A stretch of DNA of 41,112 nt from contig BMAT01003935.1 of the NCBI GenBank assembly GCA_019649035.1, forward strand, positions 194,345 to 235,456. The letters are read 5' to 3'. The translations under genes were made by a program, and so were the position numbers. This document shows, piece after piece, positions 30,801 to 41,112 of the stretch. The notes under the pieces were generated by a model that saw only the letters and a list, made by a program, of their open reading frames with translations, did not search any database and was not told the origin of the DNA. Every line of letters starts with the position of its first letter. Positions within the stretch are counted from its first letter, which is position 1. This DNA is from Elysia marginata (taxonomy: Eukaryota; Mollusca; Gastropoda; Plakobranchidae).

Positions 30801-33800
30801 TCATCTTCCCTGGACAGATCTGTAGTGTTCATATTTTTATCAAGAATACGTCACGGAAATACAGTCATCCCTAATGCAGCCTCAAGTATTTATACTTTCC
30901 ATGTTTGTATGAGACAACCCCAAGCCAAGCCTGTAAACGCAGAGGGGGGATGCATCCCAAGTTAAGTTTACGAATACCAATATATAGGGTTCGATGAATT
31001 CGTGGCCGATTCTAGATCGTTTGCAATGGAAAACCGGTACGTGATATAAGTAGGTTTGCAACTGTTACACTGAAATTTGATGCACATTTTACAGAGCATG
31101 ATAGGTTCGCAATTGTAATGTCCCCAGAGAATGATACAAAGAAACTTTTCACGATTTCCTCGTAAACGAAGGGAGTTTCTTTCTATTAAAATTATCCTTT
31201 TGGTTCTTTTCTCCTTTTCTCTAAATGCCTCTCTGTTTTTTCTCTCTCCATCTTTTCTCTGTATGTTTCTCTGTCTGTTTTTCTTCCCGCTATTCAGGTA
31301 TTTGCACATTATTACTATAATAATAATAGTAAATTGACTTTTATTACAATCCTGGCTTAAATTAAACCGATAGCAAAGGGAAATACTATGTTATTTTCAC
31401 CTGGGGTGATATTAAAAAACAAAACTGCGCTTTACTTCTTTGCAACATGATCTACGGATAATGAAGTCTGTTTACTGCACCTTCACCAGCATACAGAAGG
31501 CATTAGCCCTGAATAAGTATACAATATGTTTAATGTATAAACCTTAGTGTTATATATTATATGTTAAACTAACACAGCAAATTTAAATTTCTCCCTCTCC
31601 AGAAATAACTGCATTATCCTCTATTTTCAGGTTTAACAGACATTTAAAAAGTTGCCTTTTTGTAACTTTTGTGTGCGCTATGAATAGGAGTTTAGTTCAG
31701 ATTTTAGCAGCAGGACAAAATGAAACGACGTGTACACAGCCATAAAATAATCATCCAATCAGCGACTTGGTTTCATATGTGATCTAATAGTATCTTGAAA
31801 AATGAATGAAGCTGAAAAGCAACAGAATGATGTAGTACGCAGTCTTTCGTGCAACAGTGTGATCATTCGCGGAAAAAAGTGACCCAGAAAGTTGTCTAGA
31901 ATATGTCGAGAAAACTAAACATTAAGTTTATCCTAAGTTATCATAGTAGAAACCTGAGGTGCTCAAATCATGCGTAATACAATGTGTGTGATTTTGTTTT
32001 TTAATTAGTTAGATCAAGGTTTAACAAAACAGAAGAATGGTGCTGCCAAAAGGCTAGACTACAACACAGCATTACCAAACAAAGAGTCTGAGAGATAAGC
32101 GAAATGTTGCTGATCGAAACTGGGACAGCCTAAGGCCCTTCCCATTCTCAAAATCTCTACTCGTAGACTAACAACTCTAACCCAGTTGCCAATAGAAGCC
32201 ATGTGAAATGAATTTGCGTGACTCCCATAAGTTCTTCCCTTCACCCCAAATCCTCTAAGAATGATAAAAAGATGCCAGATACACCACTACCGGTATCTAT
32301 CGAGAACCGGAATCTTTGGGTACATGCTTGTGATGTAGTTTATAAATAGGAGTATAGCTTGTTTGCAATCCACCTCAAGGCATGTCAGAGCACAGTGACA
32401 CAACGTTAGAAATACAGATTAACAAAACTTTATCTTCGAGATCTGATCATTATCTAGCTAGAAAATCAAACAGTAAAATAAACTATGTGAAATATTTTAA
32501 TAGCAAATAATGCACGAGCATTTTTGTCCTTGTTGTATCTTGAGTTTAATTAGTTAATTTTTGTTTTATCCTTGGATAAAGGTAAAAGTTCAGATCAGGA
32601 GCGGTATCGTTTCGGATGAAATCAAAGCCCGCTTCAAAAGTCGCTCAAAGTAAATAACAGGACATTCAGGCCCCAAAAGAAATCAGTATAGGGAATAGGA
32701 CTAGATGTAATGTAAAAGTGGACAACTATCTTATTTACATACATTGATAACTTTGAAATCTAAAGAGCTAAAAAAAGAAGTGCAATCCTAAATACAGATG
32801 TATCGTGTAAATCTTAAAAGCCTGTATTAAAGAAGCAGCAAGTATAATAATTGAATTTTTATTCATAAAGAATTGTCTTTAAAATATTTTTCAAAGCAGA
32901 CACCAGTACCTGAATCAGCATGTGCTTGCATAGAAACGTTCGCACTACCAGGCCGCCTAGTCCTTTACTAAAAATGTCGCACATGATCTAACTCTTACCA
33001 AAAATTGAAAGAGACAGATCTAAGAGTCGTACACAAGTTTGCCAACATTTGGACCGAATGGCTTTCAGGTAAGAAAGTGTCGGCTAGCATCAAATCTAAC
33101 TCGGAAGGACACCGAAGAAGGTTTCATACTCTTGTTGTAATCTCATCCCTCATTGGCTTGTCCTTTTTGGTATATCCTTATCACAAACTTTATTGTACTT
33201 TTTTACTATTGGGTTCTCTTTTTTAGTCTCTAGTGTGAACGCAAAGTGGATAAGTCTTTCTAATTTTTTTTTCGATTCCATTCGATAGTTCTATTATTTT
33301 TCTTCAGATTGATTTTTCACATGTCATTTTTACATACAGATTCCACGCTTTTAAACGCGGTTTTCAGTCCAACACACTGCCGCCCTCAAGCTTACCTCTA
33401 CGCTTTTACTCCTACGTATTTCGACCTGCTTTGTATTCTTCTTCTTCCCTTTCTCCTCCTCTCTTCTTCCCCCTTCCACACCTTGGTTTTATTTTATCAT
33501 TTCTCTGGCTCTTCCTCCTCATCTTTTCTGTCCTTTTTTTCCCTTTGCTCATCCCACATCACCCTCAATCCCAGACAAAAGTAGTTTGTAGTCCAGTTCT
33601 GTTTCACATGTGTCCAGTTTGCTCGGACTAGATTCGTCAGCAGTCACGGCCACTACAATCGTACATTGAATGGTCATCAGGGCATAATTAGCTTTTTACG
33701 AGGCGTTAACTGCTTCCAGGCAATGGGTTCGGCTTCCAATGCGCTCAGACAGTGAAGGTCACAGACAATGCCCACACCGCACCAGGCACCAGGCACCGAG

Positions 33801-36242
33801 GGCTTTATTGCCCTGAGCCTTCCAACTCAGTTACCTTTTAGTATATGTTTTATCTTCTAAGAAAATTAATCATCATTCGTGAGGCAGTATGTGTACATCA
33901 GGCACACGTCTAACCTTCAACTGTTATCTTTTTAAAATTTGGATGGCATAACTATTAGGGACATTCTTTCTTATAACGCAAAAAGCAAATATTTTTTAAA
34001 ACAAGTTTTAATATATCCGTAATTTTTAAAAATATAAAAATGGTCATTATGACGAGGGAGATTTATGTTTCGTGGGGCTCTTCTATAAAACTTTAGTGGG
34101 CGACTTGTGCCTGAATCATTTTTGCTATCTCACATTTTGTCTTGGTCTAAGCTTCAATAATTCTGTACATTCGAGCTAGGTTTCTGGAGGAAGAGGATGA
34201 TCTTCCCTACAAACCCTTCCCTATCTCACCATAGTTAAACCCGCCGTGTATATGAGGGTCGCGCACTTTCCCCCTGCCCTGTTCACATTTTCTTGTTTGT
34301 TAGGCTTTTCGCTCATCGGCGCTTTTTATAAAAGAAAACTTAGATCGACGCTTGGAAGTCATCCAAACCGCAACGAACTGCCTTTGCACTTTGCCTGCAC
34401 TTAGGTTTTCTTGTTCTTTTTTAAAGTTTTGAAATATTATTTATTAGGCATTTTGTAAACACCCTACGGTGTCTTGAAAAATATTGGTTTTATTATTCTC
34501 GGAAAAAATATGCGAATAATTTACCTTCTTTATTCTATTGCCCATAGACTCATTCTGTTTTTGTTTAGGTTTTAGAACAAGTGTAATGGGATGCATAAAC
34601 AGATGGTGGTGTTTAACTTGGCTGGCCTGTTTTTTTTTCTTAATTTAAAATAGCTGATATGTTAATGTTTAGGCCTACAAAAACTTGTTTAGAAGAAGAG
34701 AGAAAGAGAGCGAGAGTGAAAGGAAGAGAGGATGCTTGAGAAGGAATGATACTGGAAAAATCTTCAAATGGTTTGTAAGGAAATACGTTCATGGTCCGTT
34801 GTTATTCTAATAGCAAAATTAGCATGAATCGTAAGTTCTAGCACTTTCCAAGGAAAAAAACTTTTATGATATTTAGATGCTTTTAAAACCAAAGATGATA
34901 AATTTTTGCATTTTCCTATTCTTTTAGTGTCCCGATAAAATTCAAAAGTGTTGGCATTCACTTTTCAAACTTTGAATTTTAAAGACAACGAGTGTAATTC
35001 GTGCATCAAGCTCGGCACAACACAACATTTTGTTTATAGACTTCATAACCAGCATGGCTGTTAAGTTTTAGAAATACTCATTTATTATAATCCCAAGTAA
35101 ATTGATTACGCTGCTTTATTTTAAAATGAAAATAATCATTAGATAACCACTATGGCTTGCACTTAAGAATATTTACAAGTGAGCTCCAAATCCATTGCAT
35201 TATACGCTTCACAATTTAGATCTTACTTACTTACCCTACAGAACGACATGTTTGCCAGCGCCTGCTCAAAGGATTTTTTTTCTTTCAAAGATCCTCTTTG
35301 CTGGAACGAACAGCTCAAGTGTATAATAAAAAAGATAACAATTTTTTAAAAAAGTTTTCCGGAAAGAAAGCTTTTTGAAAGTTGCTTATCGGTTTTGCTC
35401 AAGTAAAACTTAGCACAGGCTGTCTTGCAAATTGCGCGACCGGCCAACGAACTACAGGTTTTTTCAAATCTTGTTTTTGTAAGCATCTAATAGGAAAAAG
35501 CATTAAAAATTGTAATTAGGATGGATTTCTCAGCATAGTTTCATTAAGGTAGAGAGTTATAGGAGCAAAAAAAAAAAACCCAACAATTTTTGCTTTTACA
35601 GCGCTTTTTGTTTGTTTTTCCATCTTTTCCTTCTTTTTTTCTGAACAAGGCTTTTGTTTTTTGTTTTTTTTAAATGCATCATGGAGCCATACATTTTAAA
35701 ACTTAAAAAAAATATTTGAGTAAATTTCTTTTCCCCCAAAGTGGTTGCTGTCTGGTAGCTTTGAAGCGTTTACCGCTAAACGATTACGCAGCTTTAAGAA
35801 GAGAGAGAGAGAGAGAGAGAGAGCAGCGACTAGTAACGAATCTGCTGCAGTGTAGTTTTACCCAAACTTCCAACATTGAAAAAAACCCATACCGGAGTAG
35901 ACTGTCCAGCATTAATAGATATGTACCCGTTAGACGTAGAACTAAGGCAAAAACGCTCAATGACTCAGAATGACTGGTTGCTGTTTTTAGCAGCAGCAAC
36001 TGCAAGTTGACACCCTTGGGTTATTATTGCTAATGTAGCATGAAAGGAAGAAATGGGTTGGGCATTCATGTTTAGATCTGACCATTCATACTCTTGTCCA
36101 GTTACTTGTTTTGAAGTGTACAATATAGAGATCTACAACCTTACTAATGTTACTAGACAAGCTCACGTTCTGAATGAATGGTCTGGAGATAAACCAACCC
36201 ACCGACCCCGCATTTTCGAAGCCACGGTGGATCTGATGGTGC
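30801..36242. other. Long unassigned AT-rich region
   Basis: I see no gene in these 5.4 kb. A pyrimidine-rich tract lies at about 33420-33570, and a short GCACCAG-type triplication at about 33778-33800. A GA-rich patch is at 34695-34740 and a (GA)n at 35799-35823. Open frames of up to 113 codons (for example 30968-31309 minus) cross simple sequence or lack motifs. Confidence 0.4.
35799..35823. repeat. (GA)n microsatellite
   Basis: A pure GA run of about 24 bp. Confidence 0.95.
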
Positions 36243-36410
36243 ATGAAAAAGCATAGCAATAAATATTTATCACCTAGTGGATCTTCACAAAAGACCGTTC
36301 TTACAAGGGTAACATGGGATGCCGGTGCCACTAGTCTTGTGATAAAAGTTGTTAATCATAGGTCAGTAGCTGCGGGAGACGAACTGGAACTAGATCTAAT
36401 CGAGACATGA
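36243..36410 (+). CDS. Short orphan open frame (55 codons), uncertain
   Basis: A 55-codon frame from ATG 36243 to TGA 36408. Its second half (VTWDAGATSLVIKVVN, then GDELELDLIET) has a composition more like a folded protein than the AT-driven Lys/Ile/Phe text around it. I recognise no family. A 67-codon frame (36053-36256) overlaps its start in another phase. It may be the remnant of an exon or element, or chance; no splice evidence decides. Confidence 0.2.
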   Translation: MKKHSNKYLSPSGSSQKTVLTRVTWDAGATSLVIKVVNHRSVAAGDELELDLIET

Positions 36411-37183
36411 AATTTTGGGATAGCTTACAAGTCAGCGAATCACTTTTGTAGTCGGGGACCCCACTGAAGTAAATGTGCACACCGTGGTGCCATAGACTCC
36501 TTAATACGTAAATAAATCAACGCGCATTTAACGGTTCTGATCTGATGTAACACGTTATTCTCACTATTGGTGCGGTATTGTGTATTAAAAGTGTTATAAG
36601 AGCATTTTATGTAAGCTACGAGGTAACTTTTCCTATCGTGCCACACAAAAAGGTGCGCAATCTGCAAAAAGGAAAGTGGAGGAGGTTGGCATTTTCGCCA
36701 AGAGCAGCGTGATCCCCCTGAGATATAGGTAGGAACCATTTCGTCAATTCTTTACGTAGTTTGATCCCAAAGCGGCACAGTTAAACTTTCTTGATCTTCC
36801 TTACCTCACAAAATTATTTTTCTACACCCGTTAAAATACAATTATTCTACACTTAAGAGTCCATTAAAGGAGAAATGAGGTAAAACTTCTTTACATTTCT
36901 GCCAATTTAAAAGCACATCCTTGCTGAATTTCATGAAAATTGAAAACGAGATTGCTTTTCACAGGAAAGGTTTTTGACCGTTTTTTTTTTCATTCTATCC
37001 TTTCTAATCTATAAAAGAATGCATTTTTTGTGTACTGCTATTCACAGATAAACTATTCAAATACAACCATGTACTAGTAGAAAGGTTGTTGAGCTCATCT
37101 TCTGATGCCGAAGCAATTCTCTTTTCACAAACTTTCGTGTGTCCGTCCACCTATGCTCTCCAAAATAATATCTTGCTGCCATT
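36411..37183. other. Unassigned sequence
   Basis: A 99-codon minus-strand open frame (36440-36739) has no motif. No other feature recognised. Confidence 0.45.
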
Positions 37184-37196
37184 GCTAGACAATCCA
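37184..37196. repeat. Target-site duplication, left copy
   Basis: GCTAGACAATCCA, identical to 37505-37517. Confidence 0.9.
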
Positions 37197-37504
37197 CCGT
37201 CTCTGTGGCCTAGCGGTAAGACATCGCTCAGAGATCGAGAGGTGCGTGGTTCGATCCCCGGCCGAGTCAAACCAAGGATTTTAAAATTGGTATTAGCAGC
37301 TGATCCGCCTAGCGTCTGGCATTATGGATTTAGTGCTAAGTCTGGTCGGCCCGGTGTCAGGATAGTGTGACTGGGTGTGGTGTATGCAAAGTGCAAGCGC
37401 TCCTTATATCACAGTGTGGCAGCGCGCTTTTAATTGTCCCAAGCGCCGTCTCTGATATAACCTTGTAGTTGAAAAGAGACGTTAAAATTCAAACAACCTA
37501 ACCA
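37197..37504 (+). mobile_element. tRNA-derived SINE, family 2, full length with 13-bp target duplication
   Basis: The head is a tRNA-like promoter with A box TGGCCTAGCGG (37206-37216) and B box GGTTCGATCCC (37248-37258). The body carries CGGTGTCAGGATAGTGTGAC (near 37350), which matches the central segment of the family-1 SINE at about 22 of 26 positions. The rest of the body and the 3' end (AAAAGAGACGTTAAAATTC and a CAAACAACC end) are different. A perfect GCTAGACAATCCA duplication at both ends shows a complete LINE-mediated insertion. The 94-codon open frame across it is a shadow. Confidence 0.92.
37206..37258 (+). promoter_or_regulatory. Pol III A and B boxes of the family-2 SINE
   Basis: TGGCCTAGCGG and GGTTCGATCCC with tRNA-like spacing; both fit consensus, so the copy may still be transcribed. 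Confidence 0.8.
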
Positions 37505-37517
37505 GCTAGACAATCCA
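37505..37517. repeat. Target-site duplication, right copy
   Basis: GCTAGACAATCCA, identical to 37184-37196. Confidence 0.9.
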
Positions 37518-38180
37518 ATAGTTTGAAATGAGTGACGGATATCTTAAACACTTTTATTTTTGTGGGGTTTCAATCTCTGTGGGGACCTCTAGGTCACTCT
37601 TTAAAATACACTACTTTGTTATTCCGATATGTAATCATTATTTTTACCACTGCAAATATTACAAGAATAATTTGTTAAAGTAGTATAATGTTTTAGATGC
37701 AAAACAAGAAAAATTAAAACCGAAATACACACGTAAAACACGGGTAAAAGAGAACCTTATATATTACAATTCACCGTTTTCATGTCAGTTTTTTTTTCAT
37801 GTAGTAGATGATATATTCTTTTCATGTCAGTTTTTTTATGTTTCAAGTCTGCTAAGCCATTATCTAATTCTTCCAATTCTCTTGGCTGTAGAATCTGCTT
37901 AATTAAGAAGTGTCCATCGATGTGCTTTAAGCAGTTATAAAGGAGATTGTTTAAACTAGAAAGCCAAAGTACAAGAAAAGTTTTAAACTTAAAACAAGTA
38001 AATATTTGAAGACTAAAAAGATTTCTAAAGAACATCTCATGTCTCATGTATCACCCTTTTATGTAAAACTGTATCGTACTGTCAATACATTATGACAAAT
38101 AAAGGGAATATTTCTGATCTGCTTATCTTTACCTTTAGATTTTTTAGAACGATTAACGCCGAAATGGTTTTTGATTATGT
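37518..38180. other. Unassigned AT-rich spacer with a short duplicated phrase
   Basis: TTTTCATGTCAGTTTTTTT occurs twice, near 37777 and 37819. No gene recognised; the 96-codon minus-strand frame has no motif. Confidence 0.45.
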
Positions 38181-38486
38181 GGCGTCGTGGTGTAGTGGTA
38201 GACGCTCGGCTTTCGGATCGAGTCCTGCTTTCGGCAGGTCGACGTTTAGTCCTTGAGAAAGACGATTTACACACATATCTTCGCCTCACTCATGCGTCAA
38301 ACGAGTACCCGACTATAGGCAGTGAAAGATCTTGTCAGAATGCTAGAGTGATGCGCTTAACTTGCTGCTCCTCTGTGGGTTCAGAAGGTACTTTGGTTGG
38401 GAATGGCCTGTCGGGGAACCCATGTAAAGCGCTTAGAGCACATTAGTGGATAAGCGTTATATAAAAATGCTCTTTATTTATTTTTA
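38181..38486 (+). mobile_element. tRNA-derived SINE, family 3
   Basis: A tRNA-like head with A box TGGTGTAGTGG (38188-38198) and a weak B-box region around 38236-38250 is followed by an unrelated body. The 3' end reads AAGCGCTTAGAGCACATTAG, then GGATAAGCGTTATATAAAAA and a T-rich tail. The AAGCGCTATATAAA-type end is widespread in SINEs and in L2/CR1-group LINEs (family knowledge), which suggests such a LINE as partner. I did not find a clear target duplication. It has no shared central domain with families 1 and 2 that I can see. Confidence 0.75.
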
Positions 38487-38604
38487 ATAACAATCGTAAT
38501 TTACACCAAAGCCTTTCTAAGACCCGCTTGAGTTTTCTATAAATTTAAAACTGTCGCGTACTTTAATCTATAAGTATAAATTTTCAAAATTATTTTTTCA
38601 ATAT

Positions 38605-39567
38605 TACGAGGGTGAATAAAAAAGTAATGCCTTTTTTGCTCTGGTTCCTAGTGTTTTTTATATAAATATTCCAAAATTTGAACAGTTAAACACTGGTGCA
38701 ATTTGTTTTATTTTACTATGATGCTTGTTTTTCTGAGCAGAGTTCAAAATGGCTGCCCCCATGGACGTTCGTTTAAAACAAAGAGCAGTGATTGAATTCC
38801 TGATTTGTGAAGGAGAACCACCCGGAGAAATACACAAACGATTGAAAATGTATTTAAGGACGACACTTTAGATTACAGCAATGTTTGCAGGTGGGCGAAG
38901 CGCATTTATGACGCTAACGGCACTGACGCAGTTCAGGAAACTGTAAGCCGAAAAAGTTCAAGTCAGTAAAGTTCGCTGGAAAAATCATGGCAACTGTCTT
39001 TTGGGACACCCAGGGAGTCATTCTTGTTGACTTCTTGTCAAGAGGAGAAACAGTCAACTCTGACTCTTATATTGACACTCTGAAAAGACTTCGGGCTAGG
39101 ATTCTGCGAGAGAGACCTGACATGGACATTGGAAATGTTCTCATAATGTCTTATTGCACGACAATGCTCGACCCCACTCAGGCATCAGAACAAGAGAGAC
39201 AACTGGCTCGTTTGGGTGGACTATTCTTTCACATCCACCGTGCTCGCCTGATTTTGCTCCCTCTGACTATCACCTTTTCGGCCACATGAAACAAGATTTA
39301 AGAGACAAACACTATGAGAATGATGAAAAGGTGAAAAATGCAGTCAAGAAGTGGCAGAAAGAGCAACCAATACAATTTTACGAGGCTGGAATACATGCCC
39401 TTGTAAAGCGATGGAATGTCGCTTTGGAGAGAGGCGGTGACTATATTGAAAAATAGAAATTTAATCCCCCTAAGATAAGCTTTATTTTGATGCATTTTGA
39501 TGTATTTTCAACAAAACGTTCCCCCCACAGCACACAAAAAGGCATTACTTTTTGACTCACCCTAGTA
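38605..39567 (+). mobile_element. Internally deleted mariner DNA transposon with TA duplication
   Basis: The element spans 38607-39565 (959 bp) and is flanked by TA on both sides (38605-38606, 39566-39567), the target of Tc1/mariner transposition. The terminal inverted repeats are about 31 bp with three mismatches: CGAGGGTGAATAAAAAAGTA at the left, and CTAGGGTGAGTCAAAAAGTA read inward from the right, both continuing ATGCC and a T-run. Full mariners are about 1.3 kb; the missing 0.3-0.4 kb lies inside the transposase gene. With good ends but no working enzyme, it is a potential non-autonomous copy if a related transposase exists elsewhere. Confidence 0.92.
38749..39456 (+). pseudogene. Mariner transposase, internal deletion and frameshifts
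   Basis: It starts at ATG 38749 (MAAPMDVRLKQRAVIEFL), the N-terminal helix-turn-helix domain that binds the terminal repeats. A frameshift near 38857 leads into LDYSNVCRWAKRIYDANG. Near 38950 an internal deletion joins the linker to KKFKS...FAGKIMATVFWDTQGVIL; it removes the block holding the first catalytic Asp (the GDETW region). A further frameshift near 39147 precedes HDNARPH (second Asp) and SPDFAPSDYHLFG (third Asp). By my count 34 residues separate the last two Asp, the D34D signature of mariners. The C-terminus GGDYIEK ends at TAG 39454-39456. It cannot make active enzyme. Confidence 0.9.
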
Positions 39568-40326
39568 TTTGAAATAGCCATGTCTCAAAGTCGTTTTACG
39601 ACGGCCAAGTTCATACTAGGGTACGAAAGGTGTGGAATCTTTCTCCTTTTTATGAACTCTGGATTGTGGTTACAATACAATTCAAGGGCTATAAAAAGAG
39701 CAAAATGTTATACTTCATGCTTGTAGCAACAGAATGATCTATGCTTTTTAATGACCTTGTCTTTGCACTCCCAGATTTAAAAGAAGATACAAACGTTAAA
39801 AATTGGTCATTTATAAGTGATGAAAAAATACTTGAGTCTAGCATTGTCTTCTCATTCCTAGTGGAAGGAAGCAGAGATAGATAGAGAGAGAGAGTAATGG
39901 CGAAAGAGAGGATGCGAGTAGAATGGCGAGAAGAATGTGGGACAGAGACAGAGAAGGGGGTGGAGAATAAAGAGAGGGGGCAGATAGACAAGAGACTGAA
40001 CGGTGAAGATGTGAAAGAACAAAAAAGGTTCGTCGCAAAATGTGTTGTTAGTTTTAGTCCTGAGACTTTGTTTTGGCCGTTTGCAGCGCGTGATTTTCCT
40101 GCTGTTTGTCTCAGCTGCTCGACGCTACTGTTTGTCAACAATCTCCCTACAGAGCAGTCAAGGAGAAAAGTCGAAACACTGTGGAAATTTTCCCCATGCC
40201 GCGAAAAATTTTTTTCTCTTCCTTCTAGTACCGAAGTGTTGATGATGTTTCTCTGTGTGTATCCAAGGTTGAGAAATAGTATTTGATGTCCGCTCTGAGA
40301 AAGTTTGCCTTCCTGAGACTCTTTAG
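39568..40326. other. Unassigned sequence with a GA-rich tract
   Basis: A GA-rich stretch lies at about 39870-39985. Overlapping open frames on both strands (213 codons minus, 129 codons plus) mostly read through it and are low-complexity. I see no motif in either. The sequence just before 40327 is pyrimidine-rich and ends in TTTAG, as at a splice acceptor. Confidence 0.4.
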
Positions 40327-40573
40327 CCATTTCGAGAATTGTTCATGCTCGTGGAGCAAATACTGGACTGCAATGATCTTCTGCCGCACATTTCACATTC
40401 GGCTGAGAAACGACTGTTTGAATTCACTCCATCATGTCGTCAAGAGGTTTGGGATGCCACCTCTGATACTTCAAAGAAGAAACTTTTCACAACATATTTG
40501 ATGATCTGCGAAAGTCCAGTGGGTGTCGATAATCGAAAACATAAAGGTTGCCGTCTTCTATGGAGTCAAGAAT
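40327..40573 (+). CDS. Candidate internal coding exon of an unrecognised host gene
   Basis: A 247-bp block is open in one frame, begins right after a TTTAG acceptor-like site (40322-40326), and ends at a consensus donor GTAAGT (40574-40579). The frame is closed just outside: the TAG of the acceptor is itself an in-frame stop. The translation of about 82 residues (PFRELFMLVEQILDCNDLL at its start, then RLFEF, QEVWDATSD, KKKLFTTYLMICESP and HKGCRLLWSQE) is balanced in composition, unlike the AT-driven text around it. It shows no membrane segment. I do not recognise the family and found no neighbouring exon. Donor phase is 1. An old element fragment is possible but less likely given both splice sites. 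Confidence 0.5.
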
Positions 40574-40579
40574 GTAAGT

Positions 40580-41068
40580 TATGGGTTAAACATTTTGACA
40601 TAAAAAGTATCAGTTAAGTAATCAGAACGAAATCATAATGCGTTACGGCGATAATAAAAGCCTTGTAGATTTTGTTTTTCAGGATTCTCATTAACCCACG
40701 AAAGCCATAATATTCGTAAAAACGTTTGTTTGTTCTCAGTTTACCTACAGCTGTATTGACTCGTTAAGCGTCGACTATATATGTATGACTTCTATTTACA
40801 CAGATACTGAAGGACTACAAGTCTAACTGTTTAAAAAGCAGGGCCACTTTAAAAAAAACAGTCAGAAATTTCTGCGTTGCACAAATGCGAGTTTAAATAT
40901 AAAGCCATCGTGCGATAAGTTGACCTTGGAACTGACAATGTTTTGTTCTTTTCCTCTCAATGAAAGAAAATTCGTGATTGATGGTTTTTTAAAAAAAAGC
41001 AAAGCCGCTCTGCTTTTTGGCACTTACGTGCTTGTGTTACTTTCTAAGATGGATTGCAAGAAAACAAA
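40580..41068. other. AT-rich sequence, possible intron
   Basis: If the exon at 40327 is real, this is the start of its downstream intron. No coding or repeat signature until the terminal microsatellite. Confidence 0.4.
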
Positions 41069-41112
41069 ACTACTACGACTGTTACTACTACAATTACTAC
41101 TACTACTACTAC
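41069..41112. repeat. (TAC)n microsatellite at the window end
   Basis: An imperfect CTA/TAC run continues to the last base, so its full length is not seen. Confidence 0.9.

Noticed and set aside
32059-32244. 61-codon minus-strand frame with a balanced composition
   Set aside because: Considered as a possible exon, but the flanking splice-like sites are weak and no family was recognised.
33640-33830. GC-richer block with a short GCACCAG triplication
   Set aside because: Translated in all frames it gave no motif; the tandem is only about three short units.
39689-40330. 213-codon minus-strand open frame, the longest but one in the window
   Set aside because: It reads through a GA/CT-rich tract (Ser/Leu/Pro-rich low-complexity text), overlaps open frames on the other strand, and has no motif; length is explained by composition.
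1-41112. CRISPR array, phage or bacterial operon
   Set aside because: No regularly spaced identical repeats with unique spacers, no bacterial gene organisation, and abundant eukaryotic retroelements; the ~180-bp array has diverged units and no spacer pattern.

Overview
This window looks like nuclear, mostly non-coding DNA from an invertebrate animal. It is AT-rich, packed with microsatellites, and almost every recognisable protein fragment belongs to a decayed transposable element. The combination of a Rex1/CR1-like LINE, a Neptune-type Penelope element, several mariners, a FLYWCH/MULE transposase remnant and tRNA-headed SINEs sharing a central domain fits a lophotrochozoan. A mollusc, perhaps a gastropod, is my inference; no single-copy marker gene proves it. 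There is no sign of operons, prophage or CRISPR.

Layout. 1.3-3.4 kb: a 5'-truncated, frameshifted Rex1/CR1-like LINE with a typical 3' end. 3.8-6.3 kb: degenerate repeats rich in the palindrome AGATCT, with further copies at 26.8-27.1 and 28.4-28.6 kb. 7.5-7.8 kb: a compound microsatellite. 9.0 kb: a SINE. 9.5-10.1 kb: the 3' end of a Neptune-like Penelope element on the minus strand. 10.2-11.3 kb: a diverged direct repeat around a tRNA-Ile-like relic. 16.2-16.8 kb: a deleted mariner. 18.6 kb: a second, 5'-truncated copy of the 9.0-kb SINE with a perfect 12-bp target duplication. 19.7 kb: a probable LINE C-terminal scrap. 20.3-21.2 kb: a second direct-repeat pair. 23.0-24.2 kb: a degenerate tandem array of about 180-bp period. 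24.4-25.5 kb: a heavily decayed mariner with two catalytic Asp codons lost. 29.5-30.8 kb: a FLYWCH plus MULE transposase pseudogene, still open over most of its length. 37.2 kb: a full-length SINE with a 13-bp target duplication. 38.2 kb: another SINE. 38.6-39.6 kb: an internally deleted mariner with good terminal repeats and TA flanks. 40.3-40.6 kb: the one plausible host coding exon, bounded by splice-like sites.

The elements do not form a common pathway. The window records repeated insertion and decay: the SINEs look young (two copies about 97% identical), the mariner at 38.6 kb and the MULE intermediate, and the mariners at 16.2 and 24.4 kb and the AGATCT-rich repeats old. The most unusual material, not explained by a family I recognise, is the ~180-bp GTTATGTCC array, the AGATCT-rich repeat family, and a central domain shared by two SINE families with otherwise different sequences.
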